Shown here one piece after another: positions 7,861 to 16,640 of a stretch of 64,000 nucleotides of DNA (position 1 is the stretch's first letter; each line of letters opens with the position of its first letter). The DNA comes from Sphingobacteriaceae bacterium DW12. Lineage in GTDB: Bacteria > Bacteroidota > Bacteroidia > Sphingobacteriales > Sphingobacteriaceae. Under the pieces are notes generated by a model. That model was not told the origin of the DNA and made no database searches. It was given only the letters and a program-made list of their open reading frames with translations. A program made the position numbers and the translations under genes. The stretch is taken from NCBI GenBank assembly GCA_000783305.1, contig JROE01000009.1:1-64000 (forward strand), given 5' to 3'.

Positions 7861-8772
7861 ATGCTCAAAATCATCATTTATATAGGGGTACTATTTTCGG
7901 CAATATCCGTCGCGAATGCACAAGATCACCGCTTTGATCCACCTTGGAATACCCCACCTGAAGCTGCTGTAAATTTCACGATTCCAGGCATCGACAATAT
8001 CCCCGATTTATATGGCGAAATTGAAAATCCCCAACTGGTCATCTTTTTTGCAGGAAATCAGTTTATGGTCATCGATGACCTCATCAAGGGATTTAAAAAG
8101 CTTCATCCCGAATACCAACGTATTTTTGTAGAAACTTTACCTCCAGGCATTTTAGCCAAACAAATCCAAGGGGGATCGTTGACCATTGGCAATTTGAAAA
8201 TCACGCATACCCCCGATATCTATACTGCGGGCCAAAGACGCATTACAGAAATGGCGGAGTACTTTGACCAGACCATCGAGTATGCACAAAATAAGCTGAT
8301 TCTCATGGTTCCAAAAGGAAACCCCAAGCAGATTAAATCACTCGAGGACCTACAACGGCCAGAGATACGCATCGCTATGCCAAATCCAACGTGGGAAGGA
8401 GTAGGCGAGCAGATAAAAACAGCCTACAAAAAGGCAGGTGGACAAAAACTGGTGGACGCAGTGATGGAAACAAAGACCAATGACGGCAGCACATACTTAA
8501 CCAAGATACATCACCGGGAAAGTCCTTTGAGGATCTTGAACGGATTGGCAGATGTCGCGCCTGTATGGTATTCGGAAGTTGCTTTCCAAAAGATGATCAA
8601 GCACCCCGTAGAGGGAATAGAGATTCCCGTGGAACATAACATCACTGCCAAATACATGGCTGGTAAATTGAAGAAATCGAAAAACAAAGAAGCCGCTGCT
8701 CATTTCATGTCTTACTTACAATCGGACAAGGCCAAGGCCATTTATAAAAAATATGGTTTTGATGTAAATTAG
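7861..8772 (+). CDS. Periplasmic substrate-binding protein, ModA-like (type 2 fold), no permease nearby
   Basis: 303-residue secreted protein with signal peptide 1-20 (ISVANA/QD). The body resembles extracellular oxyanion-binding proteins of the molybdate/sulfate type (LVIFFAGNQFMVIDDLIKGF, NKLILMVPKGNPK, RIAMPNPTWEGVGEQI, LADVAPVWYSEV, FMSYLQSDKAKAIYKKYGF). ABC permease and ATPase genes are missing on both sides, so it may be a solitary binding protein that delivers or senses an anion, or it may share a transporter encoded elsewhere. The company of a TsdA-like enzyme and a DsrE-like protein suggests a sulfur oxyanion as ligand. That is inference. Confidence 0.82.
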   Translation: MLKIIIYIGVLFSAISVANAQDHRFDPPWNTPPEAAVNFTIPGIDNIPDLYGEIENPQLVIFFAGNQFMVIDDLIKGFKKLHPEYQRIFVETLPPGILAKQIQGGSLTIGNLKITHTPDIYTAGQRRITEMAEYFDQTIEYAQNKLILMVPKGNPKQIKSLEDLQRPEIRIAMPNPTWEGVGEQIKTAYKKAGGQKLVDAVMETKTNDGSTYLTKIHHRESPLRILNGLADVAPVWYSEVAFQKMIKHPVEGIEIPVEHNITAKYMAGKLKKSKNKEAAAHFMSYLQSDKAKAIYKKYGFDVN

Positions 8773-8797
8773 ACCTCCTCAATAATTCACTGATTAC

Positions 8798-8831
8798 GAG
8801 CGACTTTCTAACGCAAGAAAGTCGCTCTTTT
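8798..8831 (+). terminator. Rho-independent terminator of the tsdA-dsrE-binding-protein operon
   Basis: GAGCGACTTTC (8798-8808) pairs perfectly with GAAAGTCGCTC (8817-8827) across an 8-base loop, followed by TTTT. Confidence 0.92.
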
Positions 8832-8998
8832 GATTTTAGAATATTAAATTTTGAATATTAGTTTCACTCATTTGTTTGTTTATCCAATATTTTTAGATAC
8901 TTTAGGATTCGTTGTTAATATATTGCTAATTCTACTTTAAGTCTTCAACAAATTGGCCGGATTTGACTTAAAAATGGCATATTAATTCATTTCGGCAC

Positions 8999-9029
8999 AT
9001 TGATTTACATTTCAATTTATTTACATTTG
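8999..9029 (+). promoter_or_regulatory. Promoter of gltA
   Basis: -33 ATTG (8999-9002), 19-base spacer and -7 TACATTTG (9022-9029). The start codon is 23 bases downstream. Confidence 0.7.
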
Positions 9030-9051
9030 CATAATACAACATATTCAAATT

Positions 9052-10341
9052 ATGTCTGAGACAGTTAAACTTACTTTAAACGATTCATCATATGAGCTTC
9101 CTGTTATCACAGGAACTGAAAATGAAAAAGCTATTGACATCTCCAAACTAAGAGATCAAACTGAATATATTACTTTAGACCCAGGATTTAAAAATACAGG
9201 TGCTACTAAAAGTGCTGTTACTTTTTTAGATGGCGAAAAAGGAATTCTTCATTATAGAGGTTACCCTATTGAGCAGTTGGCAGAAAAGTCTACCTTTTTG
9301 GAGGTTGCTTATTTATTGATATATGGTGATTTGCCGTCTGAAGAAACGTTGAAAAAATTTAGACATGACATCAGCAAGCATACCTTGATTCATGAGGATA
9401 TGAAGAAATTCTTTGACGGATTTCCTTCTAAATCTCATCCAATGGGACAGTTATCATGCTTAGTAGGGGCATTATCAGCTTTCTATCCAGAGTCTCTGAA
9501 TCCAAATGCTACTGAAGAAGAAGATAATTTGACAATTATCAAGATGTTGGCAAAAATGCCAACAATTGTCTCGTGGATCCACAAAAAATCATTAGGTCAC
9601 CCAGTGATGTATCCAAAGAATGACATGAACTATGTGCACAATTTCTTGAGCATGACGTTTGGTCAATTGACAGAAGATGTGGTAATAGATCCTGTCGTCA
9701 TCAATGCGATGCACAAATTATTGATTCTACATGCGGACCATGAGCAAAATTGTTCAACTTCTACCGTTCGTATCGTCGGTTCATCCAATGCAAATCTGTT
9801 TTCTTCCATATCTTCAGGTATTTCTGCACTATGGGGTCCATTACATGGAGGTGCCAACCAAGCTGTTATTGAGATGCTAGAAGCCATCAAAAATGATGGT
9901 GGTGATGCTGAAAAATATCTTGCGAAGGCAAAAGACAAAAACGATCCATTCCGCTTGATGGGTTTCGGTCACCGTGTATATAAGAACTTTGATCCTCGCG
10001 CTAAAATCATCAAGGTCGCATGTGATGAGATTTTAGAAAAATTAGGAATCGATGATCCAGTCTTGGAAATTGCTAAAAAATTAGAGCAGGCAGCATTGAA
10101 CGATCAATACTTCATCGATAGAAAATTATATCCAAATGTTGACTTTTACTCGGGAATCATCTACCGTGCACTAGGGTTTAACTCTGAAATGTTTACTGTA
10201 CTATTCGCATTAGGTCGTCTACCAGGATGGATTGCTCAATGGAAAGAAATGCGTGAGAACAAAGAGCCAATAGGTCGCCCAAGACAAGTCTACACGGGAG
10301 CAACAAAAAGAGACTATACAGACATTAAAGATAGAAAATAA
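9052..10341 (+). CDS. gltA: Citrate synthase (type II)
   Basis: Condenses acetyl-CoA with oxaloacetate at the entry of the TCA cycle. The protein has 429 residues, normal for the hexameric GltA class with its N-terminal beta domain (residues 1-50). Catalytic residues are visible: His265 in LWGPLHGGANQAV, His307 in GFGHRVYKNFDPRA and Asp364 in NVDFYSG. HADHEQNCSTSTVR is also characteristic. The ATG at 9052 follows a matching promoter. It has its own terminator, so it is probably transcribed separately from the downstream complex I genes. Confidence 0.98.
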   Translation: MSETVKLTLNDSSYELPVITGTENEKAIDISKLRDQTEYITLDPGFKNTGATKSAVTFLDGEKGILHYRGYPIEQLAEKSTFLEVAYLLIYGDLPSEETLKKFRHDISKHTLIHEDMKKFFDGFPSKSHPMGQLSCLVGALSAFYPESLNPNATEEEDNLTIIKMLAKMPTIVSWIHKKSLGHPVMYPKNDMNYVHNFLSMTFGQLTEDVVIDPVVINAMHKLLILHADHEQNCSTSTVRIVGSSNANLFSSISSGISALWGPLHGGANQAVIEMLEAIKNDGGDAEKYLAKAKDKNDPFRLMGFGHRVYKNFDPRAKIIKVACDEILEKLGIDDPVLEIAKKLEQAALNDQYFIDRKLYPNVDFYSGIIYRALGFNSEMFTVLFALGRLPGWIAQWKEMRENKEPIGRPRQVYTGATKRDYTDIKDRK

Positions 10342-10362
10342 GACTTTTCTAATCTTCTTATT

Positions 10363-10392
10363 AAGGACGCTCCAATTGGGCGTCCTTTTTTT
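10363..10392 (+). terminator. Rho-independent terminator of gltA
   Basis: GGACGC (10365-10370) pairs with GCGTCC (10380-10385). The inner CC-AATT-GG prolongs the stem with one bulged T, and a T-run follows. Confidence 0.9.
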
Positions 10393-10458
10393 ATAAAAAA
10401 AATCTACTAAATTGGTATAACTTAGCAGTTAGATGCATTAAAAATGCGCAGTTTTGTT

Positions 10459-10466
10459 TATGTTTG
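10459..10466 (+). promoter_or_regulatory. -7 box of the nuoH-N operon promoter
   Basis: TATGTTTG matches TAnnTTTG, 31 bases before the TTG start of nuoH. No clear -33 element is seen. With the gltA terminator just upstream, it is the best candidate for a promoter starting at nuoH. Confidence 0.55.
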
Positions 10467-10496
10467 CATTCTAATTAAGAATTATTCTAAAATAAC

Positions 10497-11570
10497 TTGA
10501 GTAGCCTATTAATCGATATACTGGTCCCAATTGCAATCTTCAGTTTTATTGCAGTGTTTACGCTATTTGCAGTATATGCAGAGCGTAAAATTGCAGGATT
10601 TGTACAGGATCGTTTAGGGCCAATGGAGACGGGGAAATATGGCAGTCTACAAACCATTGCCGATATCCTTAAACTCCTCCAAAAAGAGTTCATCACTCCT
10701 TCCTCGGCCGATCGTATTCTTTTCATAGCGGCGCCTGTTATCATTTTTGTAGCTGTTTTTATTGGCTTTAGTGTGATGCCATGGGCAGCTGATTTTATTC
10801 CCGCCAATACACATACCGGACTTTTCTTTATTATGGCAGTGGTTTCAATAGATGCTATTGGAATCTTAATGGCGGGATGGGGTTCGAACAACAAGTATTC
10901 TCTGTTGGGATCTATTAGGGCAATTGCTCAGATGGTTTCTTATGAAATTCCAGTGGGTCTGTCTCTCATTGCAGCAGTGATGATTACCCAAACGTTGAAT
11001 CTAAATGAAATTGCTTTAAATCAGGGTATATTAACAACGGAAACAGTTAAATTCTTAGGGATTTGGGAAGTCACGAATATTGGAGGTTTTTTATCTTGGA
11101 ACATCTTCCAAGCCCCACATTTGCTAATTGTATATGTCATCTTTTTCCTAGCTTCTTTAGCAGAGTGCAATCGCGCGCCATTTGATATACCTGAGGCCGA
11201 ATCGGAATTGATTGGTGGCTTTCACACAGAATATGGGGGCATCAAATTCGCCTTTATTTTTTTGGCTGAATATGCGATGATGTTTTTGGTCGCGATGTTG
11301 GGTGTTGTTATCTTTTGGGGCGGCTGGAACACACCACTTCCCAATATTGGGAGCTTAAAATTAGCGACTTGGACAACAGGATTAGCTTGGGGAATATTTT
11401 GGACCTTATCAAAGTCACTGTTGATTGTGGGTATACAGATGTGGATTAGATGGACACTCCCCCGTCTACGGGCGGATCAACTTATGTCCTTATGTTGGAA
11501 GGTACTCATACCAACTGCTTTTGTGTGTATGGCCATATCAGGAATATGGAGACTTGTCATGATGAACTAA
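10497..11570 (+). CDS. nuoH: NADH-quinone oxidoreductase subunit H
   Basis: Membrane subunit of complex I that joins the quinone site to the proton-pumping arm. At 357 residues it is of normal length and strongly hydrophobic. Family motifs are AVYAERKIAGFVQDRLGPMETGK near the N-terminus and SLAECNRAPFDIPEAESELI in the quinone-proximal loop. The only start giving a full first helix is TTG at 10497, because the next in-frame Met is far inside the protein. It opens a compact seven-gene run nuoHIJKLMN. The hydrophilic genes nuoA-G are not upstream, where gltA is found instead. Confidence 0.96.
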   Translation: MSSLLIDILVPIAIFSFIAVFTLFAVYAERKIAGFVQDRLGPMETGKYGSLQTIADILKLLQKEFITPSSADRILFIAAPVIIFVAVFIGFSVMPWAADFIPANTHTGLFFIMAVVSIDAIGILMAGWGSNNKYSLLGSIRAIAQMVSYEIPVGLSLIAAVMITQTLNLNEIALNQGILTTETVKFLGIWEVTNIGGFLSWNIFQAPHLLIVYVIFFLASLAECNRAPFDIPEAESELIGGFHTEYGGIKFAFIFLAEYAMMFLVAMLGVVIFWGGWNTPLPNIGSLKLATWTTGLAWGIFWTLSKSLLIVGIQMWIRWTLPRLRADQLMSLCWKVLIPTAFVCMAISGIWRLVMMN

Positions 11571-11571
11571 T

Positions 11572-12141
11572 ATGCTATTGATCAAAACGACCATAAATGC
11601 ACTATCTACTGCTGTCAAAGGACTATCTCTGACGGTGGGGCATCTATTTGGCGCTAGAAGAAAACGTCAGGAGACAGATATTACGAAAGAGCGCTATTTT
11701 GACCGCCAAGATGGCGTGGCGACGATACAGTTTCCAAAACAAAAAATGCCTATACCGGAAGTTGCGAGGTATCAACTTCAAGTTGATATTGATGACTGTA
11801 TTGTATGCGATCTATGTGCAAAAGCATGCCCGGTAGACTGCATCGATATCACGTCCATCAAATCACCTGAGGCTATAGGTAAGACGTCCGATGGAAGTGT
11901 GAAACGTTTATATGCCGAAAAATTTGATATCGACATGGCGAAGTGCATGTATTGCGGACTATGTACAGTAGTGTGTCCTACAGAATGTATCACGATGACC
12001 AATCAATATGATAGGAGTACCACGAATCTAACAGATTTGATCTATGGATTTGGAGAGATGACCGATGAAGAGATTGCAAGTCGAAAAGCGGAGTGGACCC
12101 AATTCCAAGCGGACAAGGAGGCTGCAAAAAAACAGTCATGA
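11572..12141 (+). CDS. nuoI: NADH-quinone oxidoreductase subunit I (2x[4Fe-4S])
   Basis: Peripheral ferredoxin-like subunit that passes electrons between iron-sulfur clusters toward quinone. 189 residues. Both cluster motifs are intact: CIVCDLCAKACPVDC and CMYCGLCTVVCPTEC, each C-x2-C-x2-C-x3-C. An N-terminal amphipathic segment (about 1-35) should dock on the membrane arm. It begins 1 base after the nuoH stop and its stop overlaps the nuoJ start (ATGA at 12138-12141), indicating translational coupling. Confidence 0.96.
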   Translation: MLLIKTTINALSTAVKGLSLTVGHLFGARRKRQETDITKERYFDRQDGVATIQFPKQKMPIPEVARYQLQVDIDDCIVCDLCAKACPVDCIDITSIKSPEAIGKTSDGSVKRLYAEKFDIDMAKCMYCGLCTVVCPTECITMTNQYDRSTTNLTDLIYGFGEMTDEEIASRKAEWTQFQADKEAAKKQS

Positions 12142-12686
12142 CCTTAGCAGAAATCTTATTTTTCGCATTCTCCTTATTGGCCATTGTCTCGGCTTTATTG
12201 GTCGTGAGTTTAAAAAATACGGCACGTGCCCTTTTCTTATTTTTCATCGTTCTATTTGCCATGGCAGGTTTATACTTGTTTGCATTGGCAGATTTTGTTG
12301 CAATTACGCAGATTATGGTCTACGTTGGTGGGGTCTTGATTTTAATGATATTTGCTTTCATGCTTTCTAATAAAGAGTTATTAAAGGATTTACAGGCTAC
12401 ATCGGCTAAATTTTTATCTCTACCCAATTGGCCATCTCTTTTGTTGGCCTTAGCATTTTTTGTGGTGATGGCCACAGCTTTTGTGGAGTGGCAGACTGAA
12501 GGTCCTATTTGGGTGGAACAGGCAAAGGCTCAAGGGACGGAGATAAAAGCAACGGATAATAATATCCGGGAATTGGGGTTTCGATTTATGACGTTTTATA
12601 TTTTGCCATTTGAGATTATTGGTATATTTCTAATGATGACACTAATGGGGGCAGCACACTTATCGAGAAAGGACGGACAGTCATGA
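12138..12686 (+). CDS. nuoJ: NADH-quinone oxidoreductase subunit J
   Basis: Small membrane subunit of complex I, 182 residues from the ATG at 12138, which overlaps the nuoI stop by four bases. An upstream in-frame GTG at 12093 would add 15 hydrophilic residues inside nuoI and is less likely. Four to five hydrophobic segments are visible, including the conserved stretch FVAITQIMVYVGGVLILMIF, the TM3 region with the pi-bulge in homologues. The stop overlaps the nuoK start. Confidence 0.95.
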   Translation: MTLAEILFFAFSLLAIVSALLVVSLKNTARALFLFFIVLFAMAGLYLFALADFVAITQIMVYVGGVLILMIFAFMLSNKELLKDLQATSAKFLSLPNWPSLLLALAFFVVMATAFVEWQTEGPIWVEQAKAQGTEIKATDNNIRELGFRFMTFYILPFEIIGIFLMMTLMGAAHLSRKDGQS

Positions 12687-12988
12687 TTACATTGACTCAT
12701 TTTTTGGTTGTCAGTGCTTGCATATTTAGCATAGGACTTTATGCGGTACTTTCCAAAAAGAATGCTATCCTTATTTTAGTTGGGATCGAGCTGATGATTA
12801 ATGCCGCGATTCTGAATTTTGTAGCATTTGGACGTTATGACAAAATCAATTATGGAGGTCAAGTGTTTGCACTTTTTGCGATTGTACTAGCAGCCGCAGC
12901 GGTTGCTGTTGGGCTGGCACTTATCCTGAATGTATACAGACATTACAATACCATCAATCCCGATCATATTCAAGAATTAAAAGATTAG
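12683..12988 (+). CDS. nuoK: NADH-quinone oxidoreductase subunit K
   Basis: 101-residue membrane subunit homologous to MrpC, with three helices. GVYAVLSKKN-like and LILVGIELMINAAILNFVAF segments are visible, the latter with the conserved membrane Glu in GIELM. A second acidic position of the E. coli protein is not confidently placed. It overlaps nuoJ by four bases (ATGA). Confidence 0.95.
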   Translation: MITLTHFLVVSACIFSIGLYAVLSKKNAILILVGIELMINAAILNFVAFGRYDKINYGGQVFALFAIVLAAAAVAVGLALILNVYRHYNTINPDHIQELKD

Positions 12989-12990
12989 CA

Positions 12991-15033
12991 TTGGATTATC
13001 TAGTAAACATATCACCTCTTACTACTGCGTTTCTGACGTTGGTTTTTCCTTTGATTGCTTTTCTTTATCAAGCAATGGCTGGTAGACGGGACTCGTCAGG
13101 CATCATCCCATCCACAACTATTGGATTAAGTGCCTGTGCCGGCATCCTCACTTTTGCAATGATATGGAACAACGCACCAATAATGGTGCAGTCGGAATGG
13201 TTTACTATTGGAGCGCATACTTTCACGGTTGGTATTTTATTGAACAACCTCAGTGCACTCATGTTATTTATCGTCCCTGCTATTGCACTACCCGTTCACC
13301 TCTACTCCAAGGCGTATATGCAGGGAGATAATGGGCTACATCGGTATTGGATGTATTTGAGCCTATTCTGTTTTGCAATGCTCGGATTGGTATTAATGAA
13401 TAACCTGCTCTTGATGTATGTCTTTTGGGAGCTCGTCGGATTTGCGTCGTATTTGTTGATTGGATTCTGGTTTACGAAAGAATCAGCTGTACACGCCAAT
13501 AAAAAAGCATTTATCATTAATCGGATTGGAGATTTGGGCTTTCTCATTGGGATCGCCATAATTTTCAGTCACTTCGGAACTTTGAATCTTTCGGAATTAT
13601 TGGGGAAAGAGGGGGTACTTTTGCAAAGTACGATTGCAAATGGTCAGTGGGTTTCGCCAACCAATACCATGGATGCCTCCTGGCAGACTATCGCAGGCTT
13701 AGCATTTTTCTTGGGTGCCATGGCTAAATCGGCGCAATTCCCGTTACATGTTTGGCTACCGGATGCGATGGAGGGACCGACCTCCGTATCGTCTCTTATC
13801 CATGCTGCGACAATGGTGGCTGCTGGTGTATTCTTAGTGGCGACTATATTTCCACTATTCAATGAAACAGTCTTACTATTTATAGCTGTAATAGGTACTA
13901 TTACAGCATCAAGTGCAGCTTACTTTGCACTGGCGCAATATGACATCAAAAGAATATTGGCTTTTTCGACGATTTCTCAGCTGGGCTATATGATGGTGGG
14001 TATAGGTATTGGGGCATGGGATGCCGCTATCTTCCACTTGGCTACTCATGCATTTTTTAAGTGTCTCTTGTTCTTATGTGCGGGGGCAGTGATTCACGAA
14101 ATGGCACACCTTAAATTGCACAGTCAACAAGATTTTGACCCTCAAGATTTGAACAATATGGGTGGATTGCGAAAATACATGCCGAAAACATTTTTCTTGA
14201 TGGCACTCGCGTCCCTTGCTTTGGCGGGATTTCCACTGACCTCAGGCTATCTTTCCAAAGACAGTATTATCCTCTCAGCTTTTGAATGGAGTGCAACGAA
14301 GGGGACACACTACTTCGTGATACCGATCTTGCTTATCGTGGTGAGTGTGATGACTGCGTTTTATATTGGAAGGTTGATTTTTAAGGCTTTTTTCGGAGAC
14401 CTTCGCATTAAAACATTGTTAGTGGGGAAAATTCATCTCCACGAAGCACCTCGATTGATGCTAATCCCGATGTTCTTTCTAGGCCTATGGTGTATCTTTC
14501 CACTATTTTCCCTTCAACCTATTTCCTACCATCACGCTTGGATCATGGACGGATTGTTGGAAGAATACCCATATGCTGTCAATCATTTGGCCCATATCAT
14601 CATTCCGATAGTTTTGCTAATAGGCGCAATCGGTAGTTGGTGGATTGGTTATCGCTGGTATGCTAAGGGGCATTATCCGTTAAATCCAAATCATCTATTG
14701 ATTAAATTGTCGTTACACCAGGGATATCTTAATGAGTTTTATCAAACTATCTTTGTGAACGTAACGGTATATATTGCCCAATTCGCGCATGGAATGGACC
14801 GGCATCTTGTAGATGGCGCAGTACATGCTTCTTCATGGCTTATACTTCGATTATCCAGTATCATCACATGGATCGATCGCGTATTGGTAGATGGAACGGT
14901 GAATGGCATAGCAGCTGTCGCTTATTGGTTGGGGAATGTGTTTCGACATTTTCAAAATGGTCGATTACAATATTACCTATTTTCGGTTTTCTTAGTCGTT
15001 TTAGTTGGATTAGTTTATTGCTTTATAAAATAA
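12991..15033 (+). CDS. nuoL: NADH-quinone oxidoreductase subunit L
   Basis: Distal antiporter-like proton-pumping subunit, 680 residues with about 16 hydrophobic segments plus a lateral helix region near the C-terminus. Diagnostic stretches are LLMYVFWELVGFASYLLIGFW (conserved Glu), AKSAQFPLHVWLPDAMEGPT (Lys and the WLPDAM loop) and STISQLGYMMVGIG. The start is TTG at 12991, 2 bases after nuoK. The next in-frame Met is at residue 29, inside the first helix, so TTG is needed. Confidence 0.97.
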   Translation: MDYLVNISPLTTAFLTLVFPLIAFLYQAMAGRRDSSGIIPSTTIGLSACAGILTFAMIWNNAPIMVQSEWFTIGAHTFTVGILLNNLSALMLFIVPAIALPVHLYSKAYMQGDNGLHRYWMYLSLFCFAMLGLVLMNNLLLMYVFWELVGFASYLLIGFWFTKESAVHANKKAFIINRIGDLGFLIGIAIIFSHFGTLNLSELLGKEGVLLQSTIANGQWVSPTNTMDASWQTIAGLAFFLGAMAKSAQFPLHVWLPDAMEGPTSVSSLIHAATMVAAGVFLVATIFPLFNETVLLFIAVIGTITASSAAYFALAQYDIKRILAFSTISQLGYMMVGIGIGAWDAAIFHLATHAFFKCLLFLCAGAVIHEMAHLKLHSQQDFDPQDLNNMGGLRKYMPKTFFLMALASLALAGFPLTSGYLSKDSIILSAFEWSATKGTHYFVIPILLIVVSVMTAFYIGRLIFKAFFGDLRIKTLLVGKIHLHEAPRLMLIPMFFLGLWCIFPLFSLQPISYHHAWIMDGLLEEYPYAVNHLAHIIIPIVLLIGAIGSWWIGYRWYAKGHYPLNPNHLLIKLSLHQGYLNEFYQTIFVNVTVYIAQFAHGMDRHLVDGAVHASSWLILRLSSIITWIDRVLVDGTVNGIAAVAYWLGNVFRHFQNGRLQYYLFSVFLVVLVGLVYCFIK

Positions 15034-15034
15034 A

Positions 15035-16639
15035 ATGGGATTACTTTCGCTCATCATCTTCCTCCCGATTGTAGCAGCATTACTGATACTGATACTGCCT
15101 ATCAAGTGGAGCGCGACATACAGATACATTGCATTGCTGTTTACAGCTATTCAATTGTTGATTTCGGGATACCTTTATCAGCAGTTCGACACTGTCAAAT
15201 CGGGAATCGATGCTGTTGGTGGATATCAATTTGTTGAGCAAATCCCGTGGATTCGACTAAGCTTGGGTAATATCGGGAATCTAGAGATTGATTATTTTCT
15301 TGGATTGGATGGCATATCTTTACCGTTGGTTGTCTTGAGTACGTTCGTGATGTTGATGGCTGTCGGTGCATCTTGGAATACCCGTAAAAGCCCAAAAGGA
15401 TATTTCGCCTTATTGATGATTTTGAATATGGCTGTTATGGGTATCTTTTCAGCCTTGGACTTTTTCTTGTTTTATGTTTTCTACGAAATCATGCTTTTAC
15501 CGCTTTATTTTTTGATAGGCATATGGGGTGGCACAAGAAGGGAATACGCGGCTATCAAATTTTTTATATACACATTGTTTGGATCGGTATTCATGTTATT
15601 GATAATCGTGGGCCTCTATTTTTCGGTGATCAACCCATCATCAGGAGCCTTTACGTTCAATATGCTGACGATGATGAATCCAGATCATTATATTGAAGGG
15701 GCATTCTTCTCACCAGATAGTCTATCTACGATATTTGGACTATCCACCAGATTGGTGGGCTTTGTGGTCCTATTCTTTGCTTTTGCAATCAAAGTACCTA
15801 TCGTACCGCTACACACCTGGTTACCAGATGCTCACGTGGAGGCGCCAACCCCTATTTCAATCATATTGGCGGGTATCTTACTTAAGATTGGTGGATATGG
15901 TATCATCCGTATTTGTTATGGAATCTTTCCAGATATTGCTGCTCAAACAAATTGGTGGATAGGACTGATTGGTGTTATATCTATTATTTATGGAGCGTTG
16001 AATGCACTTTCTCAAAAAGATTTAAAGCGCATGATTGCCTATTCTTCGGTATCCCACATGGGGTTCGTGTTATTGGGGATTGCTTCGCTAACTGCAGAGG
16101 GGATTTCGGGGGCCATGTTCCAAATGATCAGTCACGGATTCCTATCGGCTGCATTATTTTTCTTGGTCGGTGTAGTATATGACCGTGTACATGACCGATA
16201 TATATATCATTTTAGAGGATTGGCTTCTATCATGCCGAAATATACAGGCTTTGTTGCTATTGTATTTTTTGCATCTTTGGGCCTTCCTGGTTTTTCGGCA
16301 TTTATAGGTGAGGCATTTGTCATCATCGGTGCCTTCAATGCTGAAAGTATCGGCTCGGAACTACCGAGATGGATGGCAATTGCGGGCTCTATCGGGATAC
16401 TACTGAGCGCGGCTTATTTCTTATGGACCCTTCAAAGGATGTTTTTTGGACAGACTCGACTGAAAGGTGGAGATGACTGGGCTTCCAAACTGGTAGACCT
16501 TGACGGTCGTGAGCAGCTCATTCTATTTCCAACAGTGGCACTCGCACTTATCCTCGGAATTTTCCCGTTTTTGGTGTTCGATAAGATGAATGCGACAATT
16601 CTAAATTTTGCGACGATTATTCAACATTACATCGGGTAA
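15035..16639 (+). CDS. nuoM: NADH-quinone oxidoreductase subunit M
   Basis: Middle antiporter-like subunit of the complex I membrane arm, 534 residues. Typical motifs are FLLFYVFYEIMLLPLYFLIG-type sequence with its conserved Glu, AIKVPIVPLHTWLPDAHVEA and AYSSVSHMGFVLLGI. It starts with ATG 1 base after the nuoL stop and ends 1 base before the chosen nuoN start, so all seven genes form one tightly packed transcript. Confidence 0.97.
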   Translation: MGLLSLIIFLPIVAALLILILPIKWSATYRYIALLFTAIQLLISGYLYQQFDTVKSGIDAVGGYQFVEQIPWIRLSLGNIGNLEIDYFLGLDGISLPLVVLSTFVMLMAVGASWNTRKSPKGYFALLMILNMAVMGIFSALDFFLFYVFYEIMLLPLYFLIGIWGGTRREYAAIKFFIYTLFGSVFMLLIIVGLYFSVINPSSGAFTFNMLTMMNPDHYIEGAFFSPDSLSTIFGLSTRLVGFVVLFFAFAIKVPIVPLHTWLPDAHVEAPTPISIILAGILLKIGGYGIIRICYGIFPDIAAQTNWWIGLIGVISIIYGALNALSQKDLKRMIAYSSVSHMGFVLLGIASLTAEGISGAMFQMISHGFLSAALFFLVGVVYDRVHDRYIYHFRGLASIMPKYTGFVAIVFFASLGLPGFSAFIGEAFVIIGAFNAESIGSELPRWMAIAGSIGILLSAAYFLWTLQRMFFGQTRLKGGDDWASKLVDLDGREQLILFPTVALALILGIFPFLVFDKMNATILNFATIIQHYIG

Positions 16640-16640
16640 T

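Noticed and set aside
7861..8772. Molybdate ABC transporter component
   Set aside because: No permease or ATPase gene nearby, and the sulfur-gene context favours another oxyanion.
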